A DNA stretch of 34,677 nucleotides. It comes from Chitinophagales bacterium. Lineage in GTDB: Bacteria; Bacteroidota; Bacteroidia; Chitinophagales; CAIOSU01. The notes beneath the pieces were generated by a model. The model made no database searches and had not been told where the DNA came from. It was given only the letters and a program-made list of their open reading frames with translations. How positions within the stretch are numbered: the stretch's first letter is position 1; each line of letters opens with the position of its first letter. This document shows positions 1 through 7,965 of this stretch, piece after piece. Location: NCBI GenBank assembly GCA_018401955.1, contig JAGYJT010000030.1:1-34677 (forward strand), given 5' to 3'. Both the position numbers and the translations under genes were made by a program.

Positions 1-1047
1 AGTAATGGGCACAGGGTGGTAGTTGAAACAAAGGCTGGTGTTGGCTCCCATTTTTCTGATAAAGACTACTCTGAGGCAGGTGCCGATATAGCCTACGATG
101 GCAAACAGGTATATGAAGCCGACATAATCGTAAAAGTAGCCCCACCAAGCGATGAAGAGATTGAGATGATTAAAATGCATCAAATCCTTATTTCGCCCAT
201 TCACTTACCAACCCTTAAAGACGAATACATCCGTAAGCTGATGGCCAAAAAAGTAACATCAGTAGCGGTTGAGTATATAAAAGATGAATCAGGCACCTAC
301 CCTTTTGTGCGCTCTATGAGCGAAATAGCAGGTAGCAGCGTAATGTTATTGGCTGCCGAGTACCTAAGCACAACCCGAAACGGTCAAGGTATATTAGTTG
401 GCGGCATATCTGGCGTGCCACCTGCTAATGTGGTTATTCTTGGTGCGGGTGTAGTAGGTGAGTTTGTAGCACGCGCCGCTTTAGGCCTTGGTGCCACTGT
501 TAGGGTATTTGATAACAATATCTACAAGCTTATGCGCCTACAAAATAACCTAGGTGCGCGCATATATACCAGTAGTTTATATCCGGAAGTGCTAAAACGT
601 GAACTTCAAGTTGCCGATGTAGCTGTTGGGGCCATCCACTCTGAATCTGGCAGAACACCGATAATGGTTACGGAAGAAATGGTGGCCAACATGAAACATG
701 GTTCGGTAATTATTGATGTGAGTATTGACCAAGGTGGTTGTTTCGAGACCTCAGAAGTAACTACACACCAAAACCCTACTTTTAAGAAATACGGGGTAAT
801 ACACTATTGCGTGCCTAACATAGCCAGCCGTGTTGCCCGAACTGCAAGTTATGCCATGAGCAACCTACTTAGCCCTACCCTGCTGCACGCAGGCGAAGTT
901 GGTGGGTTTGAAAAAATGCTGGGGTATGACCACGCCAGTCGCCACGGCGTATACATCTACAAAGGTTGCTTAACCAATCGCCACTTGGGCGAAAAATTCA
1001 ACATTAAGCATACCGATATTGATTTGCTTTTTACGGCCAGTATGTAA
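1..1047 (+). CDS. ald: Alanine dehydrogenase, 5' end cut by the window
   Basis: Catalyses NAD-linked interconversion of L-alanine and pyruvate plus ammonia in the cytosol. The reading frame is open from base 1 and continues off the window. A GTG at 16 is internal, because the residues before it (SNGHR) already fit the family, where a GHxVxVE strand precedes the glycine-rich AGVGS and FSDxxY motifs. About 348 residues are visible and roughly 50 N-terminal residues are missing relative to the usual length near 400. Visible features are the PIHLP segment, the Rossmann motif VVILGAGVVGEFVAR followed by the acidic strand end VRVFDNN, the SIDQGGCFETS segment, and the late HYCVPNIASRVARTAS block typical of Ald/PNT-family enzymes. 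The next gene is convergent, 83 bp away. Confidence 0.93.
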   Translation, partial: SNGHRVVVETKAGVGSHFSDKDYSEAGADIAYDGKQVYEADIIVKVAPPSDEEIEMIKMHQILISPIHLPTLKDEYIRKLMAKKVTSVAVEYIKDESGTYPFVRSMSEIAGSSVMLLAAEYLSTTRNGQGILVGGISGVPPANVVILGAGVVGEFVARAALGLGATVRVFDNNIYKLMRLQNNLGARIYTSSLYPEVLKRELQVADVAVGAIHSESGRTPIMVTEEMVANMKHGSVIIDVSIDQGGCFETSEVTTHQNPTFKKYGVIHYCVPNIASRVARTASYAMSNLLSPTLLHAGEVGGFEKMLGYDHASRHGVYIYKGCLTNRHLGEKFNIKHTDIDLLFTASM

Positions 1048-1130
1048 CTGTATCAGTACACCCTATTGAATCCATTGATTCCAGTGCTATACCATACAAT
1101 CTGAAACAGTTGCACGAATTGAAACCGGAG

Positions 1131-1655
1131 TTAATTGCAGAGGATAATAATCTTATCCGTTGATATTCGATTACTAAAGTTGCCGGCCCTATCTTTTACC
1201 ACTATGCTATAGCTAACCGTATCAACTGCTTTACCCGGTATGCAAAACTCGTTGGTAAGCAATACCGTAAAACTACCCGAAATAGCATCGGTGGCACCTT
1301 TTGGCGGAACGTAAGGAACGTTAAAGGTTTTCAAACAGCGAATAGTATCACCATTTACAATATTGATAAATCGGCTATCCAGTATAAATAACGAGAAGGT
1401 TGGGTGACTATAACAACTACTATCACAAAGCTCGCAATCGTCGGTGCTGAAATCCTCAAATCCTAAATCTCCATCACCATCCGTAAAAGTAAACTCAATA
1501 TACAAGCTGTCTTGCAACTGCTGTATAGTATCTGCCGAAACGGAAACAAGCTCTATTGCTGGCTCGTTGGGGAACCTTGGTGGCTCAACACAGCTTTGTG
1601 TGGACAAAATGAACAATACCCAAACTACTACACAAGCAATACACGATTTACCCAT
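1131..1655 (-). CDS. Small predicted lipoprotein of unknown function
   Basis: I do not recognise the family beyond a common Bacteroidota type. The frame is open up to an ATG at 1718, but the ATG at 1655 gives a proper lipoprotein signal: MGKSC, a hydrophobic stretch (CVVVWVLFIL), then STQSC as lipobox with the lipidated Cys. I therefore prefer the 174-residue form; the longer form (195 aa) would bury the signal behind 21 polar residues. The mature part contains a TDGDGDLGFED acidic loop and two nearby CxxC-like cysteine groups (DDCELCDSSC). It ends in a beta-rich segment (VVKDRAGNFSNRISTDKIIIL), which suggests an immunoglobulin-like extracellular fold. It is convergent with ald and divergent from the acyl-protein synthetase gene. 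Confidence 0.75.
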   Translation of the reverse strand: MGKSCIACVVVWVLFILSTQSCVEPPRFPNEPAIELVSVSADTIQQLQDSLYIEFTFTDGDGDLGFEDFSTDDCELCDSSCYSHPTFSLFILDSRFINIVNGDTIRCLKTFNVPYVPPKGATDAISGSFTVLLTNEFCIPGKAVDTVSYSIVVKDRAGNFSNRISTDKIIILCN

Positions 1656-1794
1656 TCGCAATGGCGAATGTGTGTCCTGTATATGGCTTTTTAGAAAATT
1701 GAGGTTAAAGTTGCTCATGCGCTTTGATAATTTTTTACATTAGCAGGCTGTATATTAACTACAATATTACCAAGAATATTGCTAACATTATGCT

Positions 1795-2796
1795 GTGTTT
1801 TCAGTAGAAGAGTTAAAAGAGTGGCCTAGACGCCTTTTTACATTGGATGATGCAGGGTTTGAGCCATTGGCTTTGCAGGTGTTTAGATACCAAGCCAAGC
1901 ACAACCCTGTATATGCAGAGTACCTTGGTCATCATAGCATTGAGGTTTCTAAGGTACAGCAGCTGCGCCAAATACCTTTTCTTCCGATTGAGCTTTTTAA
2001 ATCGCACCAGATAGTAACCGGCAAGGGCGTGGCTGAAATGATATTTGAAAGCAGCCGAACTACTGGGCAAATTCCTTCAAAGCACTTTGTGTTTGATGCA
2101 AGTATTTACCATGAGCTATATTTAGAAGGGTTTAAGCGGGCCTACGGTCCAATTGAAGATTATTGCATATTGGCACTATTACCCTCTTACCTTGAAAGAG
2201 GTAATAGCTCATTGGTATATATGGCACAAGGCCTCATGTCAAAATCAAGCCATCCGGACAATGGCTTTTACCTTGATAACCTTTCTGAACTTAATAATGC
2301 CTTAGTGCGACAGGTTAAAAATCAAACACCTACCCTTTTGTTGGGTGTTTCGTTTGCGCTTTTAGACCTCGCCAACGAATTTCCTATGCCGCTGAAGCAC
2401 ATAAAAATTATGGAAACCGGGGGCATGAAAGGGCGTAGAAGGGAGTTGTTGAGAGAAGAACTACATATTATACTGAAAGATGCTTTCCAGTTGCCACACA
2501 TATACTCTGAGTATGGCATGACAGAGCTATTGTCGCAAGCCTATACAAATGGTTCTGAATGGTTTAGCCCACCTATTTGGATGAGGGCCTTGGCCCGTGA
2601 TGCTTACGACCCACTTGATACCTTTACACTGCCAGCATCAGGTGCGCTAAACATCATCGATTTGGGCAACATTCACTCCTGTGCTTTTATCGCTACTTCA
2701 GACCTTACCACCATTCACTCAGATGCTAAGCGTTTCAAGGTATTAGGCCGCATGGACCTCAGCGAAACTAGGGGATGCAATTTGTTGGTTGGGTAA
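1795..2796 (+). CDS. LuxE/PaaK-like acyl-protein synthetase (acyl transferase)
   Basis: Member of the adenylate-forming LuxE family, which activates a carboxylate with ATP and passes the acyl group on; the actual substrate is not known. Seen in 333 residues: an N-terminal helical region with the IPFLPIELFK motif, the phosphate-binding loop ESSRTTGQIPSKH near residue 85, and the late YSEYGMTELLSQAY motif that corresponds to the conserved Y/W-G-x-T-E motif of adenylate-forming enzymes. The loop usually reads SSGTTG, so Arg in place of the first Gly is odd. An in-frame stop at 1783 leaves GTG 1795 as the first possible start; the ATG at 1790 is out of frame and stops after five codons. In many Bacteroidota this family sits among surface-polysaccharide genes, but not here. 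Confidence 0.85.
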   Translation: MFSVEELKEWPRRLFTLDDAGFEPLALQVFRYQAKHNPVYAEYLGHHSIEVSKVQQLRQIPFLPIELFKSHQIVTGKGVAEMIFESSRTTGQIPSKHFVFDASIYHELYLEGFKRAYGPIEDYCILALLPSYLERGNSSLVYMAQGLMSKSSHPDNGFYLDNLSELNNALVRQVKNQTPTLLLGVSFALLDLANEFPMPLKHIKIMETGGMKGRRRELLREELHIILKDAFQLPHIYSEYGMTELLSQAYTNGSEWFSPPIWMRALARDAYDPLDTFTLPASGALNIIDLGNIHSCAFIATSDLTTIHSDAKRFKVLGRMDLSETRGCNLLVG

Positions 2797-2839
2797 TTAA
2801 TTCCATACTTTTATATTCAGCATTTCGTTTCTAAAGGCA

Positions 2840-3874
2840 ATGCAGCATATCAAACACCTATTTTTTGTTAGTATATTGATGGTATTTAGTTGCCAAGCTA
2901 AGTTGCATGCGCAAAACTTAGTTCCTAACGGTAGTTTTGAAGAAAATATTAAGTGTCAAACCAACTATGAAAAACCCAAAGTGCCAAAACCTTGGAAGAT
3001 AACTGGAACCCCCGACCTTTATTTGGATAGCTGCGAATTAATATCGCCAAGCCAAAACATCATTGGTGCCTGCGAACTACTTTCAGGTAAGGCCATGGTA
3101 GGCATGGTTTGGGACTTACCAAGCAAACAGAATCACTATTGGGTAGAAAAATTACGCGCCAAACTAACACGGCCTTTAGAACGTGACAGTCTTTACTTGT
3201 TCAGCATATTTATCAACCTTGGTGCATACTCACCCAGCAGCATCAAACAGTTTACGGTTCATATAGCACAAGAAATTACCAATCATTTTACCCCACCGCA
3301 AGAAATAGTGACCATTGATATCCCTCAACCAATGGTATCGGGCAATTGGGTTCACCTAGTTGATACAATAAAAGCAACAGGTGGTGAGAAGTATTTGGTA
3401 ATCGGCAATTACCTTGAGCCCGATAACTTTATCAAACTCCGCAAATCAAAACCGAGTAACGTGAAGTGCTATTTGTTTATTGATAGTGTAAGCATTACAC
3501 CCTTATTTAAAGAAACGGTTGCCCCAACAATAAACGATACCATAGTGCTGGCCGGAATAAACTTTAATACCAACGAGGCTATACTTTTACCTGCCGCTTA
3601 CCCAACCCTGAACAAGCTGCTTGCTAGTTTACCAAATAAAAACTTTAGCCTGCACATTACCGGCCACACCGATAGTATTGGAAGCCTTGAAAGCAATATG
3701 ACATTATCGCTAAACCGAGCATTGGCCGTTGCCCAATACTTTAATGATAACCGTATAAGTATTGATGTAATAACAACGGAGGGTGTGGGACCAAACATAC
3801 CTATCGCACCCAATAGCACCGAAGAAGGCCGAGCCTTAAACCGCAGGGTGGAGATTATAATAAAACGGTATTAA
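2840..3874 (+). CDS. OmpA-family outer-membrane or periplasmic protein
   Basis: A 344-residue exported protein. An N-terminal signal (KHLFFVSILMVFSCQAK) probably ends at KLHAQ, leaving the mature start NLVPNGSFEE. That start, with the following cysteine-containing beta-rich region (residues about 26-230), is typical of Bacteroidota surface proteins with a galactose-binding-like domain. The C-terminal 100 residues are an OmpA/MotB peptidoglycan-binding domain: INFNTNEAILLPAA, the HITGHTDSIGSLESN motif, LSLNRALAVAQYF, and the terminal ALNRRVEI signature with the conserved arginines that contact diaminopimelate. It probably anchors the outer membrane to the cell wall. It lies 43 bp after the LuxE-like gene on the same strand and ends 14 bp before the convergent ctlX. 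Confidence 0.88.
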   Translation: MQHIKHLFFVSILMVFSCQAKLHAQNLVPNGSFEENIKCQTNYEKPKVPKPWKITGTPDLYLDSCELISPSQNIIGACELLSGKAMVGMVWDLPSKQNHYWVEKLRAKLTRPLERDSLYLFSIFINLGAYSPSSIKQFTVHIAQEITNHFTPPQEIVTIDIPQPMVSGNWVHLVDTIKATGGEKYLVIGNYLEPDNFIKLRKSKPSNVKCYLFIDSVSITPLFKETVAPTINDTIVLAGINFNTNEAILLPAAYPTLNKLLASLPNKNFSLHITGHTDSIGSLESNMTLSLNRALAVAQYFNDNRISIDVITTEGVGPNIPIAPNSTEEGRALNRRVEIIIKRY

Positions 3875-3888
3875 CTCTTGCAATACAT

Positions 3889-4830
3889 TTACAATTTCGG
3901 CAGGAAATTTTCAGCCACCATACACCTTACGCTGCCACCACCATATTTTTCAATAGTAGGAATACCAAAGTGCAGCATTTGATTGTGCTGTTCAATTTCT
4001 TGGCGTTGGGCAGTGGTTAATGCATTATACGCTGTGGTAGACATTAAAAGGTACGGCAAGCCTTCGGGGGCTTGCACTTCGAGCATATTGCCGCAAAAGC
4101 TTTCGAGCATCTGCTCCAAGGTAATAGGTACAATAATTTTACCAGATGCCCTCAAGGCATTAAGCACCCTTTCTCTATCCTCTGGTATAATGGCCTCGGG
4201 GCAAATTATTACTAAATCAGAAGCGATACACATCATTACATTGGTGTGGTAAATAGCTGCTTCAGCTCCATTTGCGCCTTTATACCTATTGGGTTTAAAA
4301 CTAACGACTCTGCAATCCAGTTGCTCACCAACCGTTTGGGTAAGTAGTGCTTGCGTGCGCTCAGATAAAGCTGCATAAACAATACCATTTACATGATCAA
4401 TAATCATGCTACCCGTACCCTCTAAATATTGACCCTGCTTCTCTTGTGCACTTATATCAATTACCTTGCTTACTTTGTAGTTTTCCTTAAGAAAGATAAC
4501 CACATCTTCCCTGCGCTCTAATTGACGATTTGCCCAGCGCATAGGGTATATGATAACATTACCATTAGCATGCGTTGATACCCAATTGTTAGGAAAAACC
4601 ACATCGGGTGTAGCTTCAGGTGTGTCAAGATTTTCTTCAAACACTTTTACATCTATACCCTGAGCGCGCATAGCACCTACCATGGCATCAAACTCAGCGG
4701 TGGCAAGTTGTGCAACATCTTCTTGAGACTGCTCACCAGGCAAACTCTGGAATGTATTGTCTTGCGCCGTTTGTGGGTTATACCCAAAACGGTGCGGACG
4801 AATCATAAATACTCGATTGGTTGATTGCAT
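3889..4830 (-). CDS. ctlX: Citrulline hydrolase of the CtlX type (amidinotransferase superfamily)
   Basis: Predicted to hydrolyse citrulline to ornithine, CO2 and ammonia. It has the guanidino-group-modifying (penteined) fold. In 313 residues I see the substrate-pocket motif VFPNNWVSTH (about 78-87), LEGTGSM with the catalytic acid (about 136-142), YHTNVMM with the catalytic His (about 194-200), and the nucleophilic Cys303 in GGGSVRCMVAENFL near the C-terminus. The RPHRFGYNPQTAQDN start is typical of the CtlX group, which sets it apart from dimethylargininase. It is the second gene of an operon; its ATG lies 3 bp after the stop of the arginine deiminase gene. That neighbour supplies citrulline, which strongly supports this assignment over a generic amidinotransferase. 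Confidence 0.88.
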   Translation of the reverse strand: MQSTNRVFMIRPHRFGYNPQTAQDNTFQSLPGEQSQEDVAQLATAEFDAMVGAMRAQGIDVKVFEENLDTPEATPDVVFPNNWVSTHANGNVIIYPMRWANRQLERREDVVIFLKENYKVSKVIDISAQEKQGQYLEGTGSMIIDHVNGIVYAALSERTQALLTQTVGEQLDCRVVSFKPNRYKGANGAEAAIYHTNVMMCIASDLVIICPEAIIPEDRERVLNALRASGKIIVPITLEQMLESFCGNMLEVQAPEGLPYLLMSTTAYNALTTAQRQEIEQHNQMLHFGIPTIEKYGGGSVRCMVAENFLPKL

Positions 4831-4833
4831 GGC

Positions 4834-6567
4834 TTACAATGTTTCTCTTAACAATGGCATCGACATGCAATGCGAGCCTCCCCTAGCCCTTGACAACTCA
4901 CCCGATGGTATCAAAAATAAAGTATCTTGATAGATTAGCTCATCACGTTTTGATTCAAGTCGCGCCGCTAGCTGCTCGTTGGTTTCATTTAACTTAATAC
5001 CAGCCCACACCTCATTTTGTATTTTTTCCAACAACTTAACCGTCTCTACAATTTTAAACCCTACACGCTGAAATGCTTTACAGGTTTCGTGGTTTCTATC
5101 ATATCCTATTACCAAACCCTCTTTTATAGCCAATACATTGCAGGCGTCGGTCCACTGCTCCCTATCGTTAAATGGGTATCCATCCATTTTATTGGTGGAA
5201 ATATCTTCCCATTCTTCGGTTTCATTTACCTCCGTGGTTACCTCAGGGTTGCCGCAATATATAAATCGCATGTCATCTTCCTCATAACCGTAATCGTTCA
5301 TACCAATATCAGTAAACAAATCTTCAAACGAATCAAAGCTGGTATCGTCTTCTTGGTAGCGGTTCAACCCATCAGCATCAGTGATAAGGTTGTTGTTGTA
5401 TCGCACTATTTTTATGCTATCAGCTTCACTCTCTTTTACATCTGTTTCCCGGTGCAGGCTTTCTCTATAATTTACCGTCCAGTTTAGGCTTTTAAGTTTC
5501 GATAACGGGCCATACAACACCCACGTGCGCTTATCAACCATTGTAAATATGGTATCAATGTGCATCATTGTTCTTTTCTTGGGTATTACTACCACCGAAA
5601 TTTTATTGAGTACTTTATTCCCATCGTCATCCCTAAGCCTAAATAGATGCTTAATGATTTTATCAATAGCATTTACCGATGTACGCTCACTGCAACCCAC
5701 CAACAAGTGATCTTTGGCTACCATCATTACGTCTCCGCCCTCAATGGTAATACGAGCATTTTCGCGCTCTACTTCATCGCCAAGCAAGTATTCCATATCA
5801 TTGTTTATTTCAACAATACGGTCGGGCCTATCTTTAAAAAAGTAGTTGAGCATAACATACTTGGTAAGAATGGACTCTCTTGAGCGAGAAGTTTCGGCAG
5901 CCTTGCTTAGCAATACATACTGCCCAATCATGATACTTATATCACGCGTAAATACAAAATTGGGGATGGGTGGAAATACTTGCTCTACAATAGGCTTTTC
6001 GCTATCAGGTTTGTAATACTTTAACTGCCCCGAAAGTATCACCTTAGCTAAAAGGCGGCAATAGTTGGCCTTATCGAAGGTGCCAGACCAAATTTTCCCA
6101 TTTTGGTCATTTCGGGTATTCAACAACATTTGCTGAACTGAATACGAGCAGTTTTCAAGGGCACAAATAGAGGCAACCATCTCGTGGCGCAAACCATCCT
6201 CCATCAGCATATCTGAAATTACGCGCTGCACCTCAATTACATTGCCCGAATTGATAAAATCGGCGTGGTCAGGGCGTTTCCAATTACCACGTTTTATGGT
6301 TTGCCACTCTATACTATCACTTGGTGGCTCTTGGTTGTTATATTCATTAACGTACCATTGCACCATATTGGGTACATCTAGGTAGCAAAGAAGCAGTTTC
6401 TTAAATACATCATACTCCTCCTGCATTTTCACAATATCCACAATATCCTCATACAACCACTCTTGTGCTTTTGATGGCAATACCTTGCCAATACCGCCAT
6501 CGGGGCTGTGTATCAATACTTTCTTTAACGTTTTAACCTCTGAGGTAACACTCAACTCAATACCCAT
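4834..6567 (-). CDS. Long-form arginine deiminase
   Basis: Hydrolyses L-arginine to citrulline and ammonia in the cytosol. At 577 residues it is much longer than the classical enzyme (about 410). Core motifs in order: LKKVLIHSPDGG (15-25), NFVFTRD (203-209), ITIEGGD (273-279), MMHIDTIFTM with the catalytic His (335-343), DREQWTDACNVLAI (468-481), LVIGYDRN (485-492), and the nucleophile Cys567 in GGSHCMSMPL. All catalytic positions are present. The extra length is in the N-terminal third, in an acidic stretch around 400-460 rich in Asp and Glu, and in about 40 residues before the last motif. It is the first gene of the operon with ctlX. No ArcB, ArcC or antiporter gene is seen, so the pair probably serves nitrogen release rather than ATP production. 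Confidence 0.87.
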   Translation of the reverse strand: MGIELSVTSEVKTLKKVLIHSPDGGIGKVLPSKAQEWLYEDIVDIVKMQEEYDVFKKLLLCYLDVPNMVQWYVNEYNNQEPPSDSIEWQTIKRGNWKRPDHADFINSGNVIEVQRVISDMLMEDGLRHEMVASICALENCSYSVQQMLLNTRNDQNGKIWSGTFDKANYCRLLAKVILSGQLKYYKPDSEKPIVEQVFPPIPNFVFTRDISIMIGQYVLLSKAAETSRSRESILTKYVMLNYFFKDRPDRIVEINNDMEYLLGDEVERENARITIEGGDVMMVAKDHLLVGCSERTSVNAIDKIIKHLFRLRDDDGNKVLNKISVVVIPKKRTMMHIDTIFTMVDKRTWVLYGPLSKLKSLNWTVNYRESLHRETDVKESEADSIKIVRYNNNLITDADGLNRYQEDDTSFDSFEDLFTDIGMNDYGYEEDDMRFIYCGNPEVTTEVNETEEWEDISTNKMDGYPFNDREQWTDACNVLAIKEGLVIGYDRNHETCKAFQRVGFKIVETVKLLEKIQNEVWAGIKLNETNEQLAARLESKRDELIYQDTLFLIPSGELSRARGGSHCMSMPLLRETL

Positions 6568-6756
6568 ACGATTCTTAATTTGACTACCATTAGCTTATTG
6601 ATTGCTGCTAAATTAAGGATATTGTATTGGCTGGTGAAACTTGTTGCACAAAGTGATGAGAACACTCAAAAAACAGGGAAGCCCTAGAATGCTTGCCTTA
6701 TGAATAGGTTGAAATAAAAGGATTTGAAGAAAGTTGTTGGAGTAACATGTGGGCAA
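6568..6756. other. Intergenic region upstream of the arginine deiminase operon
   Basis: About 190 bp without a gene. It should hold the promoter of the minus-strand arginine deiminase operon. I find only an imperfect -7 match (TAATTTAG) and no convincing -33, so I do not assign a promoter. Confidence 0.4.
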
Positions 6757-6784
6757 TAAAAAAGCGGGAACTTACGCCCCGCTT
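6757..6784 (-). terminator. Intrinsic terminator after the tRNA genes
   Basis: On the minus strand the 7-bp stem AAGCGGG/CCCGCTT encloses a 9-nt loop and is followed by a T-rich run (TTTTATT). It lies 2 bp beyond the tRNA-Leu 3' end, so it most likely ends the tRNA transcript. Confidence 0.75.
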
Positions 6785-6786
6785 AG

Positions 6787-6872
6787 TACCCCGGGCGGGA
6801 CTTGAACCCGCACGAACATTACTGCTCACAGGATTTTAAGTCCTGCGTGTCTACCAATTCCACCACCAGGGC
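6787..6872 (-). tRNA. tRNA-Leu, anticodon TAA
   Basis: An 86-nt class II tRNA. Read on the minus strand it begins GCCCTGGTGGTGGAATTGG and has the D-loop GGAATTGGTAGACAC. The anticodon arm is CAGGA-CTTAAAA-TCCTG, giving anticodon TAA, followed by a long variable arm. The T arm is GCGGG-TTCAAGT-CCCGC. The acceptor closes with CCGGGGT plus discriminator A, with G-T wobbles at pairs 1-72 and 5-68. CCA is not encoded. It is transcribed after tRNA-Gly, 39 bp downstream. Confidence 0.95.
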
Positions 6873-6911
6873 TTGTTAAGTGTATTGTATTTCTCTAAGA
6901 AGGGAAAAGAG

Positions 6912-6984
6912 AGCGAAAGACGAGATTCGAACTCGCGACCCCAACCTTGGCAAGGTTGTGCTCTACCAGCTGAGCTACTTTCGC
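6912..6984 (-). tRNA. tRNA-Gly, anticodon GCC
   Basis: A 73-nt tRNA on the minus strand starting GCGAAAGTAGCTCAGCTGG. The anticodon arm is CAACC-TTGCCAA-GGTTG, giving anticodon GCC. The T arm contains GTTCGAATC and the acceptor stem GCGAAAG/CTTTCGC is perfectly paired, with discriminator T. CCA is not encoded. It probably forms one transcript with tRNA-Leu. Confidence 0.96.
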
Positions 6985-7080
6985 TTGGTATATGTTTACA
7001 GAAAAGAACGTTGTTATTCCGTAATTGTGGATGCAAATATAAGCACTCTATTCTTACTTGTGCAAGCTTTTCTAAAAAAA

Positions 7081-7199
7081 TTATGGCTCAGAATTGAAGA
7101 TTTGTTTCAACTCGTTGAGTTTCATAAGGCTTTCTACTGGGGTAAGGGTGTTAATATCTACTTTTTCGATGGTTTACGGGCTTCGGCGGCGGCGCGAAT
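7081..7199 (-). pseudogene. Decayed second copy of the mutS 3' end
   Basis: Read on the minus strand this stretch encodes the C-terminus of MutS once more. RAAAEARK is followed, after a one-base deletion near 7165, by [20 protein letters not shown] and QIF, then NSEP and a stop at 7081-7083. The intact gene ends with the same residues at 7966-8085. Over the 23 codons from K to F (7096-7164) the two copies are identical in amino acids but differ in 9 codons, all synonymous. Beyond about 7200 the similarity is lost. The fragment therefore comes from a once functional mutS of a related lineage, not from a recent copying of the neighbour. It lies directly upstream of the tRNA genes, so the ancestral order was probably mutS, tRNA-Gly, tRNA-Leu. 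Confidence 0.85.
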
Positions 7200-7238
7200 G
7201 TTTCACAAAGCACAAAACAGATAACCCTTGCTCACTTT

Positions 7239-7267
7239 TTGCCTGTGATGTTTTTGTTATAAATTTA
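7239..7267 (+). promoter_or_regulatory. Possible promoter of the DUF4304 gene
   Basis: TTG at 7239-7241, an 18-bp spacer and TAAATTTA at 7260-7267 (one mismatch to TAnnTTTG). It lies about 85 bp before the DUF4304 ATG. The rest of 7200-7353 shows no gene or clear structure. Confidence 0.3.
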
Positions 7268-7353
7268 TGCAAGCTGTGGGGTAATTCAAGTATTTTACTC
7301 AGATGGTGATTCGCTTGATGTAACTATGCAAAACCTACAAATTGGCACATGAA

Positions 7354-7962
7354 ATGGACATATTTAACGAACTTATGAAAGCGATAGCCCCATCGTTGAA
7401 ACTAATGGGGTTTGCTAAAAAAGGAAACAACTTTTACCTCGAAGAAGGTAAAAATTATGGCGTTGTAAACTTTCAAAAAAGTAGAGATAGTACTAAATAT
7501 GTAATTAAATTCACCCTCAATTTTGGAGTTTATTCTGATATTTTGGGGCAATTTGAATATGACTATAATGCTGGAGCCAAACCAAAAGTAGAACAGTGCC
7601 AATGGAGTGTAAGGGTTGGTACATTTATGCCAGATAGTCCCGATTATTGGTGGATTGTAAATACATCAGATAACTTGAGCGATTGCTCTTTCAATGTGAT
7701 AGAAGCCGTTAAAAATATTGTTTCCCCTCAATTAAATATACGGTTGTCAGATGAAGGTTTAATAAATAATTGGATGAATGAAAGTTATGCGGGTACGACA
7801 GAAATAGGTCGATTTAAATGCTTAACAACACTTTTAAAGGCAAAAGGAGATTTTAGTACATTAGATGTAGTTATTGAAGCATTTATGCAACAATCAAAGG
7901 GAAAGCCAAAAGCCCGCTGGGCGATTGAGCATCTAAAGGAAATTGGATACAGTAAAGCCTAA
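7354..7962 (+). CDS. DUF4304 domain protein
   Basis: A 202-residue soluble protein with no signal peptide. The N-terminal part matches the DUF4304 pattern: IFNELMKAIAPSLKLMGFAK, then KKGNNFYLEEGKNYGVVNFQ, then KS and a strand KFTLNFGVYSD. The function of this family is unknown. The frame extends to a TTG at 7342, but the ATG at 7354 starts directly at the conserved helix and is preferred. The gene is visibly more AT-rich than its neighbours and is the only gene between the intact mutS end (3 bp away, convergent) and the displaced mutS remnant. It therefore looks like recently acquired cargo. DUF4304 genes are often scattered accessory genes, which fits. The assignment rests on motif memory only. 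Confidence 0.75.
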   Translation: MDIFNELMKAIAPSLKLMGFAKKGNNFYLEEGKNYGVVNFQKSRDSTKYVIKFTLNFGVYSDILGQFEYDYNAGAKPKVEQCQWSVRVGTFMPDSPDYWWIVNTSDNLSDCSFNVIEAVKNIVSPQLNIRLSDEGLINNWMNESYAGTTEIGRFKCLTTLLKAKGDFSTLDVVIEAFMQQSKGKPKARWAIEHLKEIGYSKA

Positions 7963-7965
7963 AGC

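Noticed and set aside
5017..5487. 156-codon plus-strand frame inside the arginine deiminase gene
   Set aside because: It is antisense to a gene with all catalytic motifs and encodes no recognisable protein.
6880..7309. Overlapping plus-strand frames across the tRNAs and the mutS remnant
   Set aside because: They run antisense to two tRNA genes and through the decayed mutS end, with no protein features.
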